Made by a program: the position numbers and the translations under genes. Shown piece by piece: positions 1 to 9,790 of a DNA stretch of 64,000 nucleotides. The notes below the pieces were generated by a model, which searched no databases, was not told the origin of the DNA, and saw nothing but the letters and a program-made list of their open reading frames with translations. Position 1 is the stretch's first letter. Each line of letters opens with the position of its first letter. The DNA comes from Brachypterus glaber (Eukaryota > Arthropoda > Insecta > Coleoptera > Kateretidae), in assembly GCA_958510825.1 (NCBI GenBank), contig OY294047.1, positions 47,785,365-47,849,364 of the forward strand, written 5' to 3'.

Positions 1-1
1 A

Positions 2-841
2 TTTCCTGTTGCACTTTTTTTGTTGTTTATCTGGATGCCAGAAACTCCTTATTTTTATCTGATGAAGAACAAAGAAAACAGTGCTTTGCGAAGTTTAAAA
101 AGACTCAATCAAAACATGGATGTGTCTAAGGACTTTGATAGGATCAAAACTGCAACAATGGAACTAAAAAGCAAAAATAATCATTCGAATAAAATGAAAA
201 GTTTGGAATTATTTACTTTAGATTATAATAGAAAAGCCTTGTTAATAACATTTGGTGTAAGGACCTTTCAGCAGCTAACTGGTTATACAATAATCAACTT
301 TTATGCTCAAAGTATATTTACAGAAATAGGATTAGAGCCAAAAATTTCTATAATTTCTTATTTCTCGTTAATGCTTTTAATGAATTTATTTTCTTCTTCG
401 TTGATTGACAGATTTGGCAGAAGACCTCTATTATTATTATCCTCAATATGTAGTTGTATATGTATGGGTTGTCTGGGTGGATATCATTATTATGAAAGCT
501 TCAACGAAATTGATTCTTCAAGTCCTATCAAAAATATACCATTAATTTCATTTATTGTATTCATTATAATTTATAATATTGGTTTAGCTGCAATTCCAAT
601 TACATACTTTGGCGAGTTTTTTAACACAAATGTTAAATCGTTAGCTGCCTGCCTAAACTGTGTTTGGTTTTCAATATTAGTCAGTATATTAACTGTATTT
701 TTTAACTCTGTACAAGCATATTACAGCTATTTAACTTTTTCATTTTTTACTTTTATCGGAGTATTTTTTATTTATTTTGTTGTACCAGAAACCAAAGGGC
801 TTACCCTTGAGGATATACAAATCATATTAAAAAAGAAATAA
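2..841 (+). CDS. Tret1-like sugar transporter, copy 1, C-terminal part (5' cut by window edge)
   Basis: The open frame enters at base 2 and ends at TAA 839-841, giving 279 residues. It is the C-terminal two thirds of a major facilitator superfamily sugar transporter of the insect facilitated trehalose/glucose type, a 12-helix plasma membrane uniporter. Visible family motifs are MPETPYF after helix 6, FQQLTGYTIINFYAQ in helix 7, LIDRFGRRP between helices 8 and 9, and VPETKGLTLEDI after helix 12. It aligns without gaps to the second copy at 6225-7525 and differs at only about a dozen residues, half of them clustered in the last two helices (for example WFSILVSILTVFF versus YFSVLISILTVIF). Transport substrate is inferred from family only. 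The upstream exon lies outside the window. Confidence 0.9.
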   Translation, partial: FPVALFLLFIWMPETPYFYLMKNKENSALRSLKRLNQNMDVSKDFDRIKTATMELKSKNNHSNKMKSLELFTLDYNRKALLITFGVRTFQQLTGYTIINFYAQSIFTEIGLEPKISIISYFSLMLLMNLFSSSLIDRFGRRPLLLLSSICSCICMGCLGGYHYYESFNEIDSSSPIKNIPLISFIVFIIIYNIGLAAIPITYFGEFFNTNVKSLAACLNCVWFSILVSILTVFFNSVQAYYSYLTFSFFTFIGVFFIYFVVPETKGLTLEDIQIILKKK

Positions 842-965
842 CAAAGAGGTTTTGTTTAGTTTTGAATATTTCTGTTTAAGTATTACAAAAATCATGTTGA
901 ATAAAAAAATATATGACATACCATATATTATACATATTTTATATGTTACCGCTTGCCCCAGCTAA
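842..965 (+). repeat. 3' flank shared by the two transporter copies
   Basis: The sequence after the stop of copy 1 (ttttgtttagttttgaatat and following bases) matches the flank of copy 2 at 7526-7655, with small indels. The duplicated block therefore extends about 120 bp past the stop codons. It probably holds the 3' untranslated region; no single strong polyadenylation signal stands out among the many A-rich words. Confidence 0.6.
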
Positions 966-1149
966 GACAGATCAATCGTTTTTTGGTGTTATTATTAAAG
1001 CTATCATAATAAAACTTATGTCTGTCGATATACACCCAAAAAGCAATAAGTACCGTCAACTGGGATGACTTTAAACGGTGTGGGTAACTTCGGACACTTT
1101 TTCACAAAACCCTCTGAACCAAAGCACGTTTCTGGACGTTTTATATATA

Positions 1150-2030
1150 AAACATATGATTTCGGTAAAAAAATTGTCTGTGGGTCGGTCTGTCGGTCTG
1201 TGTCCGGGAAATTTGTGACCACGATAACACAAGAACGCTTCTAGCTAAAGACCTTAAATTTGGACCATAGTTTGATTATCTAAAGTTCTAGGCTGGAATT
1301 TTTGGTAAAAATGGGATTGGGGTAAGGGGGTAAACAATTTTTTTCAATTTTTTTGTGTTTTACTAAAAAAGAAACTTTTTTGAAAAAAAAAAATTTTTGA
1401 TAATAGTTATTTATGGTACTAGTGGGTAAAGTAAGCCAAGCAGGTTAATTTTCGAGAGGGCAATATCGGTTTACCCATGAGTGCCATACAAGGTTTTATC
1501 CAATAAATAGCATATTTTTATTAAAAATTTTAATGACATTTACAGGAAACTGATTTGACAAGTGACAGTTGAGTGGGTAAAATAAATAATTATCCACTCA
1601 ATAAAGTAAAAGCCACGCGGGATTATTATTGAGTTTATCTATTTAAAATAAAGCTGGTAATTGTCTTATTATCTGTATGTATTGGATAAACTATTTTTTT
1701 TTTTTTATTTTTTTTTTTATTTATTTTTTATTTTTTTCGTTTTTGATTTTAATGAACCTAGGCATATAGGGGAAAGTATTATTTTGTTGGCAGCAGTATT
1801 TTTTTAATTTTTTGTTTTCCAGGAAAAAAGTTTTTTTGAAATTTTTATTTTTTTAATGATTTCTCGTTTTTCAAAAAATATAATTGTTTTAAATGTAATT
1901 TTTTGTTATTTTTTTTTGAAAATTATTTTTTTTAAGTATTTGGAAAATGCAATATATCATTTACTATGTATAATATATAATGAAATGCGTAGCATTATAT
2001 ATCTTCACGGCTTGTTATATTTTAAATTGT
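1150..2030 (+). repeat. CTGT-headed dispersed element, copy 1 (family F), interrupted by a family A element
   Basis: It starts with CTGT/CGGT repeats and a 'gataacacaagaacg' word at about 1223. An A/T homopolymer-rich body follows, ending in a block (about 1934-2018) with 'tatatatcttcacggcttgtt'. The same head is seen at 37364 and 38941 and the same tail at 37921-38004 and 47504-47566. The copy is longer than the 37.3-kb copy because a family A element (1402-1688) sits inside it. No coding capacity was found; the ORFs on both strands are short and low complexity. Confidence 0.5.
1402..1688 (+). repeat. Family A palindrome-bearing element, copy 1
   Basis: It matches 31056-31455 (same strand) and 32686-33020 (reverse), from 'ttatttatggtactagtggg' to 'cttattatctgtatgtattg'. 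This copy has lost part of the central hairpin: 'gtaagccaag' replaces the inner arm plus 'ggctgacgcctcgcagg' loop seen in the other two. It is probably a non-autonomous DNA element. Confidence 0.7.
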
Positions 2031-2100
2031 TAACAGTTTTATAACTGCTTAAAGGTCAAGATAATTATCTATTATTAAAATAAATAAAATAAAAAAATGT

Positions 2101-2228
2101 TATTAGAATTGGATTATTCCCATTTATTTGAAATATTGCTAACTTTAAGCAAAACTAGTATAAAATATATAAGTAACATAAACAGTTGTTGTCCATTAAA
2201 TAAAAAATGATATAGCCTCAATAACTGG
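2101..2228 (+). pseudogene. Relic of a transporter first exon and promoter region
   Basis: This block is a diverged copy of 4405-4578, the upstream region and first exon of transporter copy 2. Both contain ATTAGAATTGG, GCAAAACTAGT, CAGTTGTT and, at the end, 'GCCTCA.TAACTG' followed by a splice donor (gtgaga at 2229 here, gtaagt at 4579). About 36 bp including both in-frame ATGs are missing, so the exon cannot start translation. No matching second exon follows. A TATA-like 'tataaaatatataa' (2160-2173) lies 24 bp before CAGTTG at 2184, a plausible former core promoter. Confidence 0.55.
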
Positions 2229-2264
2229 TGAGATATAATTTTGATCTTTTTATTAAGTATTACT

Positions 2265-2885
2265 TTCACGAAAACCAAATTTTATTATCGTAACTATAAC
2301 ATACTAGTATGGCTTGAAGAGTGTTGTTTAAATTACGTCATAGTTAGTTGGTGAAGTAGGACACTATTATACCAAAATCTTTTTCGAGGTTAAAAAGTTG
2401 ATTGAGTTTATTTTGCGATATTTGAAATTGAGAACCAAAAATGAGGTCTCCAAGGAAAAATTAGTCCTAACTTTGCAAGAACATTTTTGCATAAAGCTTA
2501 TAAATTACTTACTTTTATTTAACTCATTTATTATAGGTACCTACATTATCCACGAATGATATGTGACGATTATTTAACATTATTTCAGTTTAATCCGTTC
2601 TTGCACAAAAAGTGCCTGGCAAAACAATCTTACAAATATTTTTAACGTCTGGCTTACCTAAACAAATTTGTTCGAAAAAATATGATTTGGAGTGAACAGA
2701 AATATAATAGAAAAGGATAGAAATACTTACTATGTGAGCAAACCACCTAGGGTACGTGGTTACTACAAATAGTTAGTGTGACGTCATTGTTTGTTGTAGT
2801 TAAGTAATAAAATGTGTGTAGTATGCTATTCTTCATACTAGTATGTTATAGTTACGATAATAAAATTTGGTTAACATTAGCACAG
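2265..2885. mobile_element. Non-autonomous DNA element with about 40-bp terminal inverted repeats
   Basis: The left terminus (about 2275-2314, containing accaaattttattatcgtaa ... catactagtatg) is repeated as its near-perfect reverse complement at about 2832-2872. The interior carries no open frame of note. No clear target duplication could be read, so the superfamily is not assigned. Confidence 0.6.
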
Positions 2886-3020
2886 ACTCACAGAAAAAAG
2901 TCAAATTCTCTTAACCACACTATATTTTTCTTACGTACTTTTTGTGCGCTGAAAAAGAATTTGACAGGAAAAGAGCTCACAGACAAGTTTATTAAAAAAC
3001 TCTGCAAAATAGTTATTTTG

Positions 3021-3660
3021 TATTAAGAGCCCAAAATTACTGATTTCTTGAGAGTGGAATTTGCTGATCGAGGCGTCTAGCTGACATCAGCAATCACCCG
3101 AAAGCAGAAATCACATTTTGCGCTCGTAATACAAACAACTTTTTTTCTACGATCTAAAATAAATAAATAAATTTCAAGCAGTAAATTTATAACCTTACAA
3201 GGTCGAAGCACTTACAATTTTTTACAAATCTGGTGGTTTAGAAGAAAAACCCTCATCACTGTAACTCTCCATAATTCCTTAACAATAAATATTTAACATA
3301 TAAATATTAAGCACACGAAATTGAGACTTGATTAAAGATAAATAATAATTATAATTTTAAAAAATGCCAGAACAAAACATCTCGTAGCATATACTTGACA
3401 ATGTCAAGTTGACAGCTGTTTTACGATTGACTTGCCGGTGGCCTACACTCTAGCTCTCAAAATTTAATTTTGCGCTTGCTATCATGGTAACGAACAGAAA
3501 AGTAAAATGCTAAGAAACAGATTATTTTTCAGTCAGAAAACTTCATTTGTTTTTGTAGAAATGTTAACTTTTCTATTAGATCGTAGAAAAAAGAATATTT
3601 GACGAGCTAGCTCCAGATTTTTAAAGTTCTTAAGCACCTAAATTATTGATTTTTGGCAGT
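3021..3660. repeat. Inverted-repeat region, family unassigned
   Basis: The word 'ttttttctacgatcta' near 3141 reappears inverted near 3575-3592 (tagatcgtagaaaaaa). 'Ttttgcgctcg' and 'ttttgcgcttg' occur in direct orientation, and 'ttaagagcccaaaattac' (3023) has a diverged direct copy at 3628. It looks like an old, partly decayed inverted-repeat element. The edges are uncertain and nothing coding was seen. Confidence 0.35.
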
Positions 3661-3830
3661 TGCGCCTACAGACTCTTTTAATCAGAAAGTCAAAAACTAT
3701 AACGTACCTATCAAAAGTTCAGCCAAGAAGAATTGACTTTTTTTTTCGCCGGTGTAATTGTTGTACTAATTTTAAATCAAAATACATGAATAGAAGGTTT
3801 TCTTCTGGGCTTTCCTTATTTTTAAAACCC

Positions 3831-3833
<3 letters not shown>

Positions 3834-3890
<57 letters not shown>
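3834..3890. repeat. (TA)n microsatellite
   Basis: An uninterrupted TA dinucleotide run of roughly 57 bp. It lies directly beside the family D palindrome starting at 3926. Confidence 0.95.
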
Positions 3891-3893
<3 letters not shown>

Positions 3894-3925
3894 GTGACAA
3901 TATAATTTTACATAAAATCTCTGTT

Positions 3926-4275
3926 TCACTCCCGGGTTGCTTCACACATTAATAAATTATAACTAAAAACTTGAAAATAAAACTATATAAAAAACAAGTT
4001 TTTAAACTTAAAACACTTCTATTGATTACGTATTATGTATAACTAAAAAGTAGAAAACAAGATATACCAATTTACATAAACGAATTTTTTAAAAGAAGGG
4101 TTTTGGAAATGTTGGCAAAAATAAAGAAATCACAAATTCCAAAACCTTTCTTTTAAAAAATTCGTTTTTGTAAATTGGTATATCTTGTTTTCTACTTTTT
4201 AGTTATACATAATACGTAATCAATAGAAGGGTTTTAAGTTTAAAAACTTGTTTTTTATATAGTTTTATTATAAAA
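3926..4275. mobile_element. Family D foldback palindrome, copy 1
   Basis: Two arms of about 130 bp (about 3978-4125 and 4136-4272) are nearly perfect reverse complements, separated by a short asymmetric loop (gttggcaaaaataaagaaat). Flank and loop together match 46480-46815 in reverse orientation. A foldback this perfect implies recent spread or repair-mediated formation. It contains no coding region. Confidence 0.8.
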
Positions 4276-4404
4276 CTTTATTCAAAAGAAACTTTTTATA
4301 GAAAATAAATATGTTGAATCTGAGGTACGAAGTGAAACACGTTTACCTATTGATTTTAACTATCATCAATAATTATTAATAAAAATGCGTTATTGATAAA
4401 AATA

Positions 4405-4523
4405 CGTATATTAGAATTGGTTCATTAACGTTTATTTAAAATGTTACTAACTCTACGCAAAACTAGTGCAAAACATATAGCCACCATTACCAGTTGTTTT
4501 CTATATTATTTAAATAAAAAGTG
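4405..4523 (+). promoter_or_regulatory. Putative core promoter and 5' UTR of transporter copy 2
   Basis: The stretch upstream of the first ATG is conserved with the relic copy at 2101-2215, including ATTAGAATTGG, a GCAAAACTAGT word and CAGTTGTT at 4491. CAGTT resembles the arthropod initiator. The TATA-like run of the relic is degraded to 'aaaacatatag' here. In-frame stops just upstream (taa at 4515) limit the coding exon. Confidence 0.35.
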
Positions 4524-7500
4524 ATGTATACAATATGTAACAGTAATTATATGGTTCAATACATTGCCTCATTAACTGGTAAGTTATTAATTTTTATCTT
4601 TTTAATTTATTTTTAATTATTTTTTACACAAAAATAGCACGGGCCAACAAAAAAACAACGTCAGTTATAGGAATTGTATACTCTTAACCTATCAAAAGTT
4701 CAGCCAAGAGTTTTTGACGTTTTTGTTTTGTTGGCCGGTGTAATTTTGTAATTGTTGTATACAAATATTAGGGAATTCTTAACCAAAATACAAGATAAAG
4801 CTTTGTAGCTCTATTTTTGTATATTAAAGTTATTTTTTCATTTTATGCAGGATTATCAGATTAACAGGTACACTGCCCTTTACTGAGATTATGCTTTTCC
4901 TAGGTGCAAGCATTTAAAGAGGCGGACGCAGTGATATGAGTCACTGTGGCTCTTAAAAATCCAGTGGTATTTGCGCATGTCTTGCGCTGACTGTTATAAG
5001 CAGACCCCGGAATAAATAGGACATTGGTACTACATGGTGGACCATAAGTCACATATAAAAATTGAATTTTGTTTGTCAATTTTTTTTATTTCTTCTTCTT
5101 TTACAATATAGAGCACAGGAAATGGATATTTTTTGAACTATGCATGAAAACTCATGTCTTTTAAATGACGCCCATTTTCCGCTTTGCAAGCACGGGCTCT
5201 TTTCATGACATTTTCCATGACGGCTCCTACCATGTCTGGCTTAAGCTGTTGAATAGTACTGGGCCTGTTGACATACACCCGATATTTCAGGTAGCTCTAA
5301 AGAAAAAAGTCCGGGGCTGTCAAATCGGGCGATCGTAAAGGAAAATGAAAATCCGAATTTCGCGAAATTATTAATTATTAATTAAACATATTTGTAAACA
5401 TTAGTTACTTAAGATAAAACAATATCAACTATATTTCCATACTGATACACGAGCGATATTTTTTCATTTGTCCCCGGGAAAAAAAAATTCATACATGAAC
5501 ATACAAAATTCGACAATTCATGCATGGTCAAAATCCAGACATAATCATGCATAATTCTACCTAATTTAAGCCAAAAATAGACATCATTATGCATAATAAT
5601 AATAATAAACTTTTTTCCCGGGCTATAGATAAATATAAATCTCAGGAAAAAATGTTTAAATATGATTATGCATAATTATGTATAATTATGTCTAATTTTA
5701 CATCAATTATTAATAGTTATACTTAATGTGATGCAAAATTATGCATAATTATACAAAAACTTTGTCATGCATCGTGCGACTTCGCCAAAATTTAAAATGT
5801 TATGCATGATAATACATAATTAGCCATAAAACTACGTAATTATGCATGATACCGGGTCAAAATTCATGCATGGCCAAAATGCATACATGACTATGTATAA
5901 TCATGCATAATCATGTAAAATTAAACCTAATTTTAGGTAAAATTAGACATAATTATGCATAATGATGCATGATCATACATAAACTTTTTTTTACCCGGGT
6001 CCTGTTTCTTCCGGGGTCTGGTTAGAAGACGAGAGTGTTAATATTTTGTACAAAATTTCCAAACTACCCTGTATACATAAATAATATGTATTGTTTATAT
6101 TTGAAAAAAATATATACACTGTAAAAAAAGAAGAAAAATAATAATGTCATAAATGAAGTAACATTATTAATTGATTTTACTGTTTTCTTTTTACAATCCA
6201 GATATAAGTAATTATTTTTTTCAGGATGTATAAGCATGATATGCAGTGGAATGTATTACGGATGGCCATCTCCTGCAATACCCGCTCTAAAATCTTCCAT
6301 AAAAATAACTCCTGTCCAGGAAAACATGTTAATCATAATACCAGAAATTGGAAACGTCATAGGATCAGTATTCTCTTTTCTTATTATAAATCGAATAGGA
6401 AGAAAAGCATCCCTTCTTCTCTCTGCTCCATTGTTTATATACTCATGGCTAACTTTTGCACTTTCAACTAGCTATCTTTTGTTTCTTATAGCCAGATTTG
6501 TAGCAGGGTTTGCTGATGGCATAGTGTATACAGTTGTGCCAGTTTATCTAGGAGAAATAGCAAGACCCAAACTAAGAGGAAGACTAAGTAGTGTACTCCA
6601 CGTATTCTTTGTAGCAGGGTTGCTTATAATAAACGTGCTTGGATGTTATTTGGATTTGGTAAAAATATCATACATATCCAACACATTTCCTGTTGCACTT
6701 TTGTTGTTGTTTATCTGGATGCCAGAAACTCCTTATTTTTATCTGATGAAGAACAAAGAAAACAGTGCTTTACGAAGTTTAAAAAGACTCAATCAAAACA
6801 TAGATGTGTCTAAGGACTTTGATAGGATCAAGACTGCAACAATGGAACTAAAAAGCAAAAATAATCATTCCAATAAAATGAAAAGTTTGGAATTATTTAC
6901 TTTAGATTATAATAGAAAAGCCTTATTAATAACATTTGGTGTAAGAACCTTTCAGCAGCTAACTGGTTTTACAATAATCAACTTTTATGCTCAGAGTATA
7001 TTTACAGAAATAGGATTAGAGCCAAAAATTTCTATAATTTCTTATTTCTCGTTAATGCTTTTAATGAATTTATTTTCTTCTTCGTTGATTGACAAATTTG
7101 GTAGAAGACCTCTATTATTATTATCCTCAATGGGTAGTTGTATATGTATGGGTTGTCTGGGTGGATATCATTATTATGAAAGTTTCAACGAAATTGATTC
7201 TTCAAGTCCTATCAAAAATATACCATTAATTTCATTTATTGTATTTATTATAATCTATAATATTGGTTTAGCTGCAATTCCAATGATATATTTTGGCGAG
7301 TTTTTTAACACTAATGTTAAATCGTTAGCTGCCTGCCTAAATTGTGTTTATTTTTCAGTATTAATCAGTATTTTAACTGTTATTTTTAACTCGGTAAAAG
7401 CATATTACAGCTATGTAACTTTTTCATTTTTTACTTTTATCGGAGTATTTTTTATTTATTTTGTTGTACCAGAAACCAAAGGGCTTACCCTTGAAGATAT

Positions 7501-7525
7501 ACAAATCATACTAAAAAAGAAATAA
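4524..7525 (+). CDS. Tret1-like facilitated sugar/trehalose transporter, copy 2 (two exons)
   Basis: Exons are 4524-4578 and 6225-7525. The 1646-bp intron starts GTAAGT and ends in a T-run plus CAG, in phase 1 with a split Gly codon. The spliced frame is 451 residues, normal for this MFS sugar-porter family. Exon 1 gives the start of helix 1 (YIASLT) and exon 2 continues GCISMICSGMYYGWPSP. Family motifs are NRIGRK (74-79), PVYLGEIARPKLRGR (124-138), PETP (185-188), QQLTG (262-266) and PETKG (434-438). Expected role: proton-independent uniport of trehalose or other sugars across the plasma membrane. A second in-frame ATG lies at codon 10 (4551), so the start is ambiguous by nine residues. The intron holds a transposase relic and several MITE-like units. 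Confidence 0.88.
4639..4740. mobile_element. Small inverted-repeat element in the transporter intron
   Basis: Termini 'gggccaacaaaaaaacaacg' and its reverse complement (cgtttttgttttgttggcc) bracket about 102 bp. The right half, containing 'cctatcaaaagttcagccaa', also occurs at 3704-3762, so it is dispersed. Confidence 0.6.
5155..5335 (-). pseudogene. Tc1/mariner-type transposase C-terminal relic
   Basis: Read on the minus strand, one frame gives SPDLTAPDFFL, a stop, then SYLKYRVYVNRPSTIQQLKP, and later MENVMKRARACKAENGRHL. This matches the C-terminal pattern of insect mariner-like DDE transposases (SPDL.P.DFFLWGYLK...V, ... NGRHL). The stop falls where the family has Trp (TGG to TAG). Only about 60 residues remain, with no inverted termini nearby. 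It lies antisense inside the intron of transporter copy 2. Confidence 0.72.
5473..5622. repeat. 150-bp CCCGGG-ended unit, copy 1 (family E)
   Basis: It begins CCCGGGAAAAAAA and ends TTTTTTCCCGGG, so the ends are inverted. The inside is full of ATGCAT and CATAATTATGCATAAT words. It matches 5851-6000 in the same orientation (ttcatgcatgg near the left, tagacat.attatgcata near the right). Confidence 0.6.
5851..6000. repeat. 150-bp CCCGGG-ended unit, copy 2 (family E)
   Basis: It starts ACCGGGTCAAAA and ends TTTTTTTTACCCGGGT. It is the same length as copy 1 and shares its ATGCAT-rich interior. The 228 bp between the copies carry further degenerate ATGCATAATTATG words, suggesting an old array. Confidence 0.6.
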
Positions 7526-8360
7526 CACAGGGGCTTTGTTTAATTTTGAATATTTCTTATAGTATTGAAAAAATCTCTTCGAATTAAAAAAAAATGATAA
7601 AAATCATATACTATATGTATGTTATAATATAACATTGTTATATGTTATACATTTCTCTTTTGCAGATCAAATTTGATATTAATGATATTAAACAAAGGCA
7701 TTAAGATTTTTGTTCTGCAGTTCTTTTAATTTTTTGCTTTTAGGACTTAGTTTTTGTAATTAAAATTACGTAAAATTTCCTAATTTTCAAAGTTAAATAC
7801 AAGGTGATCAATAACTAGCATGCCAAAATTTAAGAGGGTATACTACATCCAAAAATATCAAAAATTTCATATAAATCTTGGTCCTTAAATGAGGCCTAAG
7901 AGAGCTAGGGTCCTTTAAAATTGTAACAAAAATAAGGTTTTTAATTAATAGCTCTGGTACCCCTTAAGCTAGAGTGACAAGCTTTTTCATGTATACTATT
8001 ATTAATAAGGGGAATAAGTTTATGTTAATTTATTTTTTTAAATTTATCCAGAGCCGGGCCTAGACGGACAAAAATGTGAGGCCTCGTGTGAGGCTTAACA
8101 CATTTTTGCCCCAAATTTTTTTATGTGTATGTTTTTTGGATTTTTTGAGTAAAAATACATAAAAAATGTCATATAGTGTAATACTGTAGGAGCTAGCGTT
8201 TTCAAAAAATGTAATTAAGACGAAGTGATATTTTGTGCCACCAAAAACGTTACTTTTTTAAAGGCTATTACTCCTTTAATATTAAATTTAGGTGTTTTGG
8301 TGAAGCACACTTTTTTGGTCAGTTTTAAATGAAGAATCACCCTGCAGCATTAAAATTTTA
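7526..8360. other. 3' flank of transporter copy 2 and unassigned AT-rich DNA
   Basis: 7526-7655 is homologous to the flank of copy 1. Around 7945-7990 a word set (ttaattaatagctctggtac) matches 36525-36580 in reverse orientation. Near 8060-8110 there is a small hairpin, gtgaggcctcgtgtgaggc. No gene is seen. Confidence 0.5.
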
Positions 8361-8480
8361 TTGATGCTTTTTTTTGTTCCCCGTTCTTTATGTCATATTC
8401 GAAGGGCCGTAGCTCCCTTAGGGCTCGTTTCCGGACCAACCTTTATAGGAACTTTTTTTCATATTTTTGGATGCATGACA
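8361..8480. repeat. Dispersed repeat family S, copy 1
   Basis: 'gaagggccgtagctccctta' and 'gggctcgtttccggacc' are diverged copies of sequence at 36590-36640 (gaaagggtcgcaattctctt, gggttcgtttccagacc). The open frame here is not conserved between copies, so it is treated as non-coding. Confidence 0.45.
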
Positions 8481-8968
8481 GTTACTGATCCCTGTATATT
8501 AAATAAAAAAAAAATGTTTCGAAAAGGACGATGTTTCTTAAGCAGCTCTTTAATTATACAATGAAAAAACTCTATATCTATATTTGTAAAGTTAATATTA
8601 TTTTGTTGATTGAGTTAATTGGAGGAAATTTTATTATAAAATTAAAAAAAATAATTCTGTGATTAAAATAATTTTAATAATTTATTAATTATTATTATTA
8701 TAATTATTTATTAACCCGTTAACGCAATATTGCTATTTAATAAATATTATTTATTAGTGTCGTCAGTGTCATTTGGAAAAATTCATATTTGATGATAATT
8801 GTTTAATTTTATTAAAAATAAGAACTGTATATAATTAAATTAAAATTAATTAATTAATTAAAAGTTTTGTAAGTAAATAAATTGACTATATGTGTAATAG
8901 TGGACTAACCCTAAATTGCATAAATGGTAAAAACTTTTGAAAAATCACTAAAATTTGCTATTTAAATT

Positions 8969-9491
8969 AATAGTATATTAAAGTACTAGTTTTATAAAGT
9001 ACGTTTTTAGCTCACGAGTACAAGTTTAGAAAAAGATCCTCTTTTGGCGAATTTTCTAAAGAACTAGTGGGTTAAAAACGTGTTATGAAACGAGTGCTTT
9101 ATACAATTTTTTCTATTTTGCTCTAAATTTTTTAAAAACTTACATTTAAATTGATGACTGATTTAGGGATTTTTTTTTGGTTGGCATTACAGTTTTCTCA
9201 ATGTTTACAATTTAAAGAACAAATGCTATTTTGATATAATTTATATTCACTTGGACTTTTTCACTGCAAGTCATCAAGCCACAATTTTAACCCGGTAAAA
9301 ATTAACCTAACACAAAATTTTGTAGCAAATTAAACTTTAAAGCGACGTTGACATTTGCACGGAAAACGTCAATCGATAGGTTTTTGTCTGTTGCCAACAC
9401 AAAAGAAAAAAAAGTACACACCTCTTATGGGCCTGCAAGAGCACGCAAAATGCGTGTGTATGAGCTTATAAGAGCCGCAAAATAGAAAAAA
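8969..9491 (+). mobile_element. Family B element, copy 1
   Basis: It runs from 'tagtatattaaagtactag' to 'cttataagagccgcaaaata'. The body is conserved with 17713-18230 and, inverted, 23495-23990 and 55580-56071. The hairpin apex near the left end is mutated here (gatcctcttttggcg). No transposase frame is seen, so it is a non-autonomous family of about 520 bp. Confidence 0.75.
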
Positions 9492-9569
9492 AAATATTTG
9501 CCGTCTGTTCGAAAAATGTTAAAGGTTCATTATGTATATAAACTATTATTAAATAATGATTAAAAAAAA

Positions 9570-9750
9570 GAAATATAATTTAGATATTATTTGTGGGTTA
9601 GTCCACTCTTGCACGCATAGTCTCACTTACCTATATTTTACATAACATAAAATGGTTGTATTAATAATACAACCATATTATGGTATATAAAAAATGGGAA
9701 ATATGAGTGCAAGAGTGAACATACCCACAAATACTATCTTATAATATAAT
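9570..9750. mobile_element. 180-bp palindromic MITE
   Basis: The arms pair from about 9574 to 9747. They contain 'ttagtccactcttgcac' on the left and 'gtgcaagagtgaac' on the right, with a near-perfect apex of ATGGTTGTATTAATAATACA followed by ACCAT. There is no coding content. Confidence 0.75.
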
Positions 9751-9790
9751 GTATTATGTGTTTCATGAAAATATAAGAAACGTTGGAAAT

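Noticed and set aside
6226..6471. 81-codon ORF overlapping the transporter exon
   Set aside because: Out-of-frame shadow of the MFS transporter coding exon.
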